A stretch of DNA of 11,303 nucleotides from a bacterium (GTDB taxonomy: Bacteria; SZUA-182; SZUA-191; JAJRXT01): assembly GCA_024277605.1 (NCBI GenBank), contig JAJRUU010000294.1, forward strand, positions 1 through 11,303. The letters are read 5' to 3'. The translations under genes were made by a program, and so were the position numbers. The notes beneath the pieces are model-generated. The model searched no databases and had not been told where the DNA came from. It saw only the letters and a program-made list of their open reading frames with translations. This document shows positions 6,237-11,303 of the stretch, piece after piece; positions within the stretch are counted from its first letter, which is position 1, and every line of letters begins with the position of its first letter.

Positions 6237-6653
6237 TTAATTTATCCCTATATTAGCTAAATTTCCATGCAGAATAATCGGCTTGGTCAACTTGATTTCC
6301 AGAGCATATCTAAGATCCTCTTCGGCAGGCGGATCATATAGCAAGAATATCTTCTTACTAAGATAGCGGGCTAAGCCTATTTCCATCAGAGTCGCCCCAC
6401 CCACATAACCCCTGATGTTGTTTTTGGGATAATTAAGCGCCACAATCGCTTCACTTTCGGCAACCTTATTAAAACAACTCAGGTCTATTTCCGTATTCAT
6501 ACAGTGCTCCATATCCATATTCAAATCGGGATTCTCGATACATTCATGAGTATCGCAGGGAATCAGCGCCTCATGCCCCAACCCCTCAAGTATTTTTTGA
6601 GCATCCAGCATCTCTTTTGCAAAATACATACTGCCGCAAATCATTATTTTCAA
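6237..6653 (-). CDS. Nucleoside 2-deoxyribosyltransferase-like protein
   Basis: 138 residues. The start is TTG 6653, supported by GGGGTGA seven bases upstream and by overlap with the TGA of the preceding gene; ATG 6644 would trim three residues from the first beta strand. It has a Rossmann-like layout: KIMICGSMYFAKEM at the N-terminus, then EAIVALNYPKNNI and GYVGGATLMEIGLARYL, where the Glu in the GxxTLxEIG helix matches the catalytic Glu of nucleoside 2-deoxyribosyltransferases, and then KKIFLLYDPP. Members of this superfamily cleave or swap N-glycosidic bonds of (deoxy)nucleosides or nucleotides; the substrate here cannot be told. It is small and cytosolic with no signal. Its place between two RNA-modification genes, with coupled translation, suggests co-expression rather than a shared pathway. 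An 'uncharacterised Rossmann-fold protein' label would also be fair. Confidence 0.65.
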   Translation of the reverse strand: MKIMICGSMYFAKEMLDAQKILEGLGHEALIPCDTHECIENPDLNMDMEHCMNTEIDLSCFNKVAESEAIVALNYPKNNIRGYVGGATLMEIGLARYLSKKIFLLYDPPAEEDLRYALEIKLTKPIILHGNLANIGIN

Positions 6654-7570
6654 GTTGTTATCACCCCGGGCATGGTTTGTTGGGCGTTTAGTCGTAACTG
6701 CCCACAGGCAGCGAAAATATCTGTGCCGAAACTTTTTCTTATGGTATAGGAAAGCTTGTTTTTATTGAACAGGCTGATGATTTCGTTGCGTCTTCTGGTC
6801 TTGGTGGGGATAAGGCCGCAATTGGTCAAATGGTAAGGGATAAGGTTTAAATGAAACAAGTAATGCTTATTGATAAGAGCCATAAGTTGCCGTATTTCCT
6901 GGTCAGTATCGTTTATTCCCCTAAACAGCGTATATTCAAAAAAAAGTTTTCTTCTTGTCTGCTCCACATAGCACAGACAAGCCCGCAGCAGGGTTTTAAG
7001 CGGATATTTTTTATTTATGGGCATAAGCCGACTTCTGGTTTCATCCACCGCTGAGTGCAGCGATACGGCCAGATTTATCTGCTGGAATTCTTTGGCAAAG
7101 GCTTTCATTTTATCTACAATCCCGCAGGTGGAAACAGTGATCCGCCGCTGCCCTATATTTAAGCCGTTTGGGCTGTTTATACTGTGTAACGCCTGCTTTA
7201 CATTATCCCAATTCAAAAAGGGTTCACCCATACCCATGAACACCACATTTTTTATTTTTTTATTTTCTTTAGAGAGATAATCGTTCCAAAAGTCTATTTG
7301 AGATATTATTTCAGCAGCCTCCAAGTCACGTACAAAGCCGTCCTGTCCGGTGGCGCAAAAGACACAGCCTAAGGCACAGCCCACTTGCGAAGAGAGACAG
7401 GCGGTATAATGTGCGCTATGCTTTATCAGCACCGTCTCAATGCCAGCCCCATCGGCTAACCCCAGCAAGGCTTTGCTGGTGCCGCTTGTATCTGAGCAGA
7501 TAAGGGATTTATGATTAAGTATGGTGTCCCCCGAATTTTCGTCCCCTGGTTCATTGAAGAATTCTGGCAT
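6650..7570 (-). CDS. rlmN: RlmN-family radical SAM 23S rRNA (adenine-C2) methyltransferase, short form
   Basis: 306 residues. RlmN methylates C2 of A2503 in 23S rRNA (and A37 of some tRNAs) by a radical SAM ping-pong reaction. The sequence shows CLSSQVGCALGCVFCATG with cluster cysteines 65, 69 and 72, GMGEPFLNWDNV, RRITVSTCGI, LAVSLHSA and the C-terminal FAACGQL, where Cys289 matches the methyl-carrying Cys. All catalytic features of RlmN are kept. What is odd is the N-terminus: E. coli RlmN has about 117 residues before the first conserved Cys, here only 57, so most of the accessory RNA-binding domain is missing. A TGA stands four codons before ATG 7570, so no in-frame extension exists. Its start lies 7 bp after the gene upstream, and its stop overlaps the next start. 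Cfr-type C8 methylation is a less likely alternative. Confidence 0.85.
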   Translation of the reverse strand: MPEFFNEPGDENSGDTILNHKSLICSDTSGTSKALLGLADGAGIETVLIKHSAHYTACLSSQVGCALGCVFCATGQDGFVRDLEAAEIISQIDFWNDYLSKENKKIKNVVFMGMGEPFLNWDNVKQALHSINSPNGLNIGQRRITVSTCGIVDKMKAFAKEFQQINLAVSLHSAVDETRSRLMPINKKYPLKTLLRACLCYVEQTRRKLFFEYTLFRGINDTDQEIRQLMALINKHYLFHLNLIPYHLTNCGLIPTKTRRRNEIISLFNKNKLSYTIRKSFGTDIFAACGQLRLNAQQTMPGVITT

Positions 7571-7577
7571 AATCGCT

Positions 7578-8279
7578 TTATATCAAGCCTTGGTACTCAG
7601 ATTTTTGATACCCGGATTTTCTCAGACGTTCCTTTGCGATGATTTCCTGTCCATCTATAAACCCAGACATATCAATCAATTTTGCTTTCGTGTATATAAC
7701 ATCTGTGGGCTTGCCAGTTAAAAAATCAAGAGTGGGTATTTTGTATGAATCAAAAGTATCTTTATTCTCTTCATAAAAATTTTTTATTTTCAATAATGAT
7801 TTTTCATTAAAAGAGCGTACCCCAAAACTTGTTCTAAAAAATTGATCAAAAGCTGGTATATTAGCAAAAACACCTAGCATTATTTTTGTTATTAAAGTAT
7901 CGGTTGGTTTGTTTCCATCTCCAAAGGCAGAACTTATTTGTCCCTTACACTCCAATAAAAGCGAAATATTTTCGTTATAATTTCCTACATCAATCTCCCA
8001 TAATTTATAACTCATGTTTGAAATTTCATCAATCAACTTACTGTAGTTTCTAACGCTTTTTTTAAGCAGAAAAGAGCTGCCTCTCATCATACCCCAACTT
8101 GCCATAAAGAAACCTATTTGCAAACAACTCATTTGAATATTCTGGTTATCCGCTAATTTGCTAATTTGATTTTTTTTGTAGAACGAATAAAAATAATTAT
8201 AACAATAATCAAAAGAGGCATATCTTTCATTGACCCCTATTTCATCTTGAAACTGCTCGATTGATTTTTTAATATTCAT
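7578..8279 (-). CDS. Protein of unknown function, AT-rich gene
   Basis: 233 residues from ATG 8279; AAGGA is five bases upstream, whereas the adjacent ATG at 8282 would be only two bases from it. I do not recognise the family with confidence. There is no signal peptide; one moderately hydrophobic stretch (about 50-70, LQIGFFMASWGMMRGSSFLL) could be a buried helix. The protein is rich in aromatic residues, Lys and Asn. Possibly conserved segments are PTDTLITKIMLGVFANIPAFDQFF and YTKAKLIDMSGFIDG. The gene is clearly more AT-rich than rlmN and thrC on either side, as acquired genes often are. It ends 7 bp before rlmN and is the first gene of that run, transcribed away from thrC. Confidence 0.7.
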   Translation of the reverse strand: MNIKKSIEQFQDEIGVNERYASFDYCYNYFYSFYKKNQISKLADNQNIQMSCLQIGFFMASWGMMRGSSFLLKKSVRNYSKLIDEISNMSYKLWEIDVGNYNENISLLLECKGQISSAFGDGNKPTDTLITKIMLGVFANIPAFDQFFRTSFGVRSFNEKSLLKIKNFYEENKDTFDSYKIPTLDFLTGKPTDVIYTKAKLIDMSGFIDGQEIIAKERLRKSGYQKSEYQGLI

Positions 8280-8390
8280 CATTTTCCTTTCTGCTTTCCC
8301 AAGTGTTGCACTTCATTATTGAACTGGCGAGTTTATACTTATCTTATAGGATTCATAATCATATTTGTTTAACTTTATGAATAGTTCCGG

Positions 8391-8419
8391 TTGACAGTTT
8401 AACACTATTTTAATACAAT
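8391..8419 (+). promoter_or_regulatory. Sigma-70-type promoter of thrC
   Basis: TTGACA (8391-8396) and TACAAT (8414-8419) are separated by exactly 17 bases. This is a full -35 and a five-of-six -10 match. Transcription would start near 8426, leaving a leader of about 70 bases before thrC. A perfect 10-bp palindrome, TATTGCAATA (8426-8435), lies right at the predicted start and could be a repressor site or chance. Confidence 0.8.
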
Positions 8420-8496
8420 ATCCTTTATTGCAATACATATTCATTTAATACTACCAAACAAGAATAACAAATACAAACTATCCTGAAAGCTCATCT

Positions 8497-9834
8497 ATGA
8501 AATATAAGGCATGGTTTCAATGTATCGGCGGCTGTTCCGAAAAGCACAATCTCTCTGAAGTGATTTATCGCTGTCCTCGGTGCAACAATCTGCTGGAGGT
8601 TCAGCATGACATAGATGCGCTTAAAAACCGCAGCGCCGAGGCTTGGAAGGACTTGTTCGGCCAGCGATACAAAGGCTCTGCCTGGCCCTATGGCAGTTCG
8701 GTGTGGGGCAAGAAGGAGCTGGTTTGCCCCAACGTAGACAATGATAATATAGTCTCGGCTTACGAGGGTAGCAGCAATCTGTTTTGGGCTGAACGCCTGG
8801 GCAGGCAACTTAATGTAGAAGACCTATGGATCAAGCAATGCGGCAATAACCATACCGGCTCATTCAAGGATCTGGGAATGACGGTACTGGTGTCCATGGT
8901 GAAGCAGATGATCGCCGATGGAAAAAAGATAAACGCCGTAGCCTGTGCCTCTACCGGCGACACTTCGGCTGCACTGGCCGCATATTGCGCCATGGCGGGG
9001 ATTAAGGCTATCGTATTTTTACCCAAACATAAGGTATCCAACGCCCAGCTCATCCAACCGCTGGCCAACGGGGCCTTGACTATTTCGCTGGATACCGACT
9101 TTGACGGCTGCATGAAGATGGTGCGCAAGGTATGCGAGACTAATAATATTTACCTGGCCAATTCCATGAACTCCCTGCGCATAGAGGGTCAGAAAACCAT
9201 CAGCTTCGAGATGGTGGAGCAGTTTGACTGGGCGGTTCCGGATGTGGTGATCGTACCGGGGGGCAATCTGGGAAATATCAGCGCCATCGGGAAGGGATTC
9301 CTCATGATGCGGGATTTGGGGTTCATTGACCGCTTACCGCGCCTGGTATGTGCCCAGGCACAGCGGGCGAATCCACTCTATTTGAGCTATATAAAAGGTT
9401 TTAAGGAATTTGAAGCGATCAAAGCCGGAGAAACCTTAGCCAGCGCTATTCAGATCGGGAATCCGGTGAGTATCCAAAAAGCCATTCACATCCTTAAGCA
9501 ATTCAACGGTATAGTGGAGCAGGCCAGCGAAGATGAGCTGGCTAATGCGGCGGCCCGGGCCGACCGTACCGGTCTTTTAACCTGCCCGCATACAGGGGTG
9601 GCGCTGGCGGTACTGTTTAAGCTGGTGCAGCGCGGCGATATTAAACCGCATGAGAAGGTAGTGGTGATCTCCACCGCCAATGGGCTGAAATTTGCCGATT
9701 TTCAGCTGCGCTATCACGAGAGCCGCCTGCCTAATGTAAATCATAAGTATGCCAACCTGCCGGTGGAGCTTCCTGCAAAGTACGACAAAGTACGGGATAC
9801 TATCCTTAAGGAGCTGGAAAAATCCGCTTGTTAG
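8497..9834 (+). CDS. thrC: Threonine synthase (PLP enzyme with N-terminal zinc ribbon)
   Basis: 445 residues. It converts O-phosphohomoserine and water to threonine and phosphate in the cytosol, the last step of threonine synthesis. The N-terminus has a zinc-ribbon-like pair, C9-IGG-C13 and C26-PR-C29. Next come SAYEGSSNLFWAERLG, then NNHTGSFKDLGM with the PLP-binding Lys124, CASTGDTSAALAAYCAMAG, the phosphate loop VPGGNLGNISAIGKG and TANGLKFADFQ near the end. This is the long type seen in cyanobacteria and many anaerobes rather than the E. coli type. ATG 8497 has only a weak ribosome site (GAAAG). The gene lies behind a strong promoter and is followed 51 bp later by rlmE in the same direction. 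Its GC content is visibly higher than that of the neighbour upstream. Confidence 0.93.
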   Translation: MKYKAWFQCIGGCSEKHNLSEVIYRCPRCNNLLEVQHDIDALKNRSAEAWKDLFGQRYKGSAWPYGSSVWGKKELVCPNVDNDNIVSAYEGSSNLFWAERLGRQLNVEDLWIKQCGNNHTGSFKDLGMTVLVSMVKQMIADGKKINAVACASTGDTSAALAAYCAMAGIKAIVFLPKHKVSNAQLIQPLANGALTISLDTDFDGCMKMVRKVCETNNIYLANSMNSLRIEGQKTISFEMVEQFDWAVPDVVIVPGGNLGNISAIGKGFLMMRDLGFIDRLPRLVCAQAQRANPLYLSYIKGFKEFEAIKAGETLASAIQIGNPVSIQKAIHILKQFNGIVEQASEDELANAAARADRTGLLTCPHTGVALAVLFKLVQRGDIKPHEKVVVISTANGLKFADFQLRYHESRLPNVNHKYANLPVELPAKYDKVRDTILKELEKSAC

Positions 9835-9885
9835 CCGATTGCGCCCGCAGACTTTTGTTTCTGCTTACTCACCTACGCAGACTAA

Positions 9886-10467
9886 ATGTACAAACCTAAA
9901 GACCATTATTTCAAAAAAGCCAAGGCTGAAGGCTATCCCGCCCGTTCGGTGTATAAGCTACAGCAGATTGATCAGAAACATAAAATAATAAAGCCGGGTT
10001 ATCGGGTGCTGGAGCTGGGCTGCTGTCCCGGATCGTGGCTTAAATACTGTGCCCAGGCGGTAGGCAACAAAGGCTTAGTGCTAGGGGTGGACATAAAAAA
10101 GCTGAACATTATTCTCCCCCACAATGCCCATTTTATTTGCGCCGATGTCAATAAATTACCAACCGGGCAGCTTGAGGCTATCTCAAAAACTTTTGAGGCC
10201 ATAATAAGCGATATGGCGCCGTCTACTACCGGCATTAAACTGGTGGATGAGCAGGCTTCACTGGCCCTGGCTGAGATTGCTTTAAATTTAGCACAAGCAT
10301 TTTTATCTCCCCAAGGCAACCTATTGATAAAAGTATTTGAAGGCGAAGATTTAGACCTGTTTTTGGCTAAGACGAAAAAACAATTCCATAAAGTGCACAT
10401 AATACGCCCCAAGGCTATTCGTAAGGGAAGTTGCGAGGTATATGTTTTGGGTTTAGCCAAAGAATGA
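9886..10467 (+). CDS. rlmE: RlmE (FtsJ) 23S rRNA 2'-O-methyltransferase
   Basis: 193 residues, near the usual 200. RlmE methylates the 2'-hydroxyl of U2552 in 23S rRNA with SAM, late in 50S assembly. The K-D-K-E catalytic tetrad is complete: Lys24 (RSVYKLQQID), Asp109 (IISDMAPSTTG), Lys149 (LLIKVFEGED) and Glu184 (SCEVYVLGL). The SAM loop reads VLELGCCPGSW (41-51), where most family members have LGAAPGGW; the double Cys is a variation but keeps the Pro-Gly. The N-terminus is shorter than in E. coli by about 14 residues. ATG 9886 has no clear ribosome site, so it may depend on ribosomes from thrC, 51 bp upstream. It is transcribed towards the phosphoketolase remnant and followed by a hairpin with a T run. 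Confidence 0.92.
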   Translation: MYKPKDHYFKKAKAEGYPARSVYKLQQIDQKHKIIKPGYRVLELGCCPGSWLKYCAQAVGNKGLVLGVDIKKLNIILPHNAHFICADVNKLPTGQLEAISKTFEAIISDMAPSTTGIKLVDEQASLALAEIALNLAQAFLSPQGNLLIKVFEGEDLDLFLAKTKKQFHKVHIIRPKAIRKGSCEVYVLGLAKE

Positions 10468-10470
10468 TTT

Positions 10471-10501
10471 CAGCTTGACATATCAAACAGCTGGAATTTT
10501 T
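10471..10501 (+). terminator. Probable intrinsic terminator of thrC-rlmE
   Basis: CAGCT (10471-10475) pairs with AGCTG (10488-10492), with an inner TTGA/TCAA pairing across CATA, then GGAATTTTT. It lies 4 bp past the rlmE stop. The stem is modest in GC and the T run short, so it may be weak. Confidence 0.5.
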
Positions 10502-10530
10502 CGGGTATAAGTAGCAAGACATCTGCACTG

Positions 10531-10734
10531 TTAATGCGGCCAGGTCCATTCTCTGATCTGGGGCATATCCTGACCCCCTTCCTTATACCCCCGCACATGC
10601 AGATTCTTATGATTCGTCTGGCGGTAGGTCAGCCGGTGGATTAACCAAGGATACCCATGATTGGCAAAGGTGATCGTCTTCCGCCAGCCGGTTCCGTGTT
10701 CTATGAGGTTCCGATAATAGTAGTTATTTTGAAT
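10531..10734 (-). pseudogene. Phosphoketolase (XFP) C-terminal remnant with internal deletion
   Basis: A minus-strand frame between a TGA at 10737-10735 and TAA 10533-10531 carries HGYPWLIHRLTYRQTNH and KNLHVRGYKE, the highly conserved signature near the end of xylulose-5-phosphate/fructose-6-phosphate phosphoketolase. It is followed at once by GGQDMPQIREWTWPH, which is the very C-terminus of that family. In intact enzymes a segment of roughly 60 residues, starting with a Thr-rich TTTPFDM stretch, separates the two. So the reading frame was fused across an in-frame deletion. The roughly 700 residues of the N-terminal and middle domains are missing upstream, where ArgC lies instead. There is no start codon or ribosome site, so it is a relic. 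The rest of 10468-10805 shows nothing I can name. Confidence 0.82.
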
Positions 10735-10805
10735 TCATACCCTCGTTACTGAGGTATTACATAGCCTGAACTATCTGTTATTGTATGGAAGTCTGGATAG
10801 CTATT

Positions 10806-11303
10806 TTAGCTTTTTAGGCAGGTAGCGAAGGGTAAGCCTGAGGATTCCGCATAGCCAAACATAAGATTCATGTTTTGTGTCGCCTGCCCGGATGCCCCTT
10901 TGAGGGTATTATCAATAGTCGAAAATACAGTCAGTTCCTGATGCTCATGCTCGAGGTTCAATCCTATGTAGCAGAAATTAGTGTTTACTACGTTTAGAAC
11001 TTGCGGGTAGTGACCGGTATCGTATATTCGAATAAATGGTTGCTGGCGATAGAATGTGCGATAGCAGTCCAATAATTTGTCCAAGCCGATGTGCTTATGT
11101 AGCTTGAGTTGTATGGTGCTGTAGATGCCTTTGTCTATGGGGGCTAGGTGAGGAATGAAGCTTATATGGGTTTTGGCTTTACCTAACTGGCTTAACTCCT
11201 GCTCTATTTCGGGAATATGTGGATGCTGGTTGACCTTGTATGGTTTTAGATTACTATACACATTTATGAAAAGATTTTTGCCGGCCTGTGGAGTTCGACC
11301 GGC
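10806..11303 (-). CDS. argC: N-acetyl-gamma-glutamyl-phosphate reductase, C-terminal half (5' part outside)
   Basis: The frame is open from the right edge to TAA at 10806, giving 165 residues; GTG 11261 is internal, since the upstream codons continue the family sequence (AGRTPQAG). ArgC reduces N-acetylglutamyl phosphate to the semialdehyde with NADPH, third step of arginine synthesis. Visible: NLKPYKVNQHPHIPEIEQEL, ISFIPHLAPIDKGIYSTI with the conserved His, QQPFIRIYD, VNTNFCYIGLNLE, and the family signature STIDNTLKGASGQATQNMNLMFG. The N-terminal NADP domain and catalytic Cys are off-window. It ends with a slightly unusual tail, YAESSGLPFATCLKS. It is transcribed into the phosphoketolase relic, so a rearrangement may have occurred just downstream. 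Confidence 0.92.
   Translation of the reverse strand, partial: AGRTPQAGKNLFINVYSNLKPYKVNQHPHIPEIEQELSQLGKAKTHISFIPHLAPIDKGIYSTIQLKLHKHIGLDKLLDCYRTFYRQQPFIRIYDTGHYPQVLNVVNTNFCYIGLNLEHEHQELTVFSTIDNTLKGASGQATQNMNLMFGYAESSGLPFATCLKS

Noticed and set aside
8491..9128. Minus-strand reading frames opposite thrC
   Set aside because: They are antisense shadows of a strongly conserved threonine synthase.
9999..10460. Minus-strand reading frame of 153 codons
   Set aside because: It lies opposite rlmE, which has the complete catalytic tetrad.
1..11303. tRNA or rRNA genes, CRISPR arrays, transposase genes
   Set aside because: I found no cloverleaf, rRNA-like stretch, regularly spaced repeats or transposase motif in the window.

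Overview
The window looks like a chromosomal stretch of an anaerobic, Gram-negative-type bacterium. The hints are a c-type-heme (CxxCH) sensor kinase, a sigma-54-type promoter with a plausible IHF site, exported SUMF1/FGE-fold proteins, a zinc-ribbon threonine synthase and an RlmE methyltransferase. Together these recall Desulfobacterota (deltaproteobacteria) and relatives, but the taxonomy is only an inference.

Layout. (1) Positions 1-5113, all on the minus strand, hold a signalling/exported-protein cluster. In transcription order these are: a sigma-54-type promoter with an upstream palindrome; a single-domain response regulator broken by one in-frame TAA right after its phospho-acceptor Asp; three tandem exported SUMF1/FGE-domain proteins, the middle one with an N-terminal PEGA domain; and the first 510 residues of a membrane histidine kinase with a CxxCH heme motif outside the membrane and a Cys-rich PAS domain. 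The kinase runs off the left edge. None of the three SUMF1 proteins has the catalytic Cys pair of formylglycine-generating enzyme, so they are probably not sulfatase activators. (2) Positions 5256-8279, minus strand, hold a tight run: an AT-rich protein of unknown function, a short RlmN-like radical SAM methyltransferase, a nucleoside 2-deoxyribosyltransferase-like protein, and DusB (tRNA dihydrouridine synthase). DusB is split by a -1 frameshift at a run of seven A. (3) Positions 8391-10501, plus strand, hold a near-consensus sigma-70 promoter, threonine synthase and RlmE, then a possible terminator. (4) Positions 10531-11303, minus strand, hold the C-terminal remnant of a phosphoketolase with an internal deletion, and the C-terminal half of ArgC entering from the right edge.

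How the genes may work together. Region 1 reads as a redox- or gas-responsive two-component locus linked to a set of exported, apparently non-catalytic FGE-fold proteins. This is the most unusual part of the window. Regions 2 and 3 are housekeeping: tRNA and rRNA modification, and threonine synthesis. Three lesions (receiver nonsense codon, dus frameshift, phosphoketolase deletion) lie within 6 kb. They may be real gene decay, recoding, or, for the two single-base cases, sequence errors.
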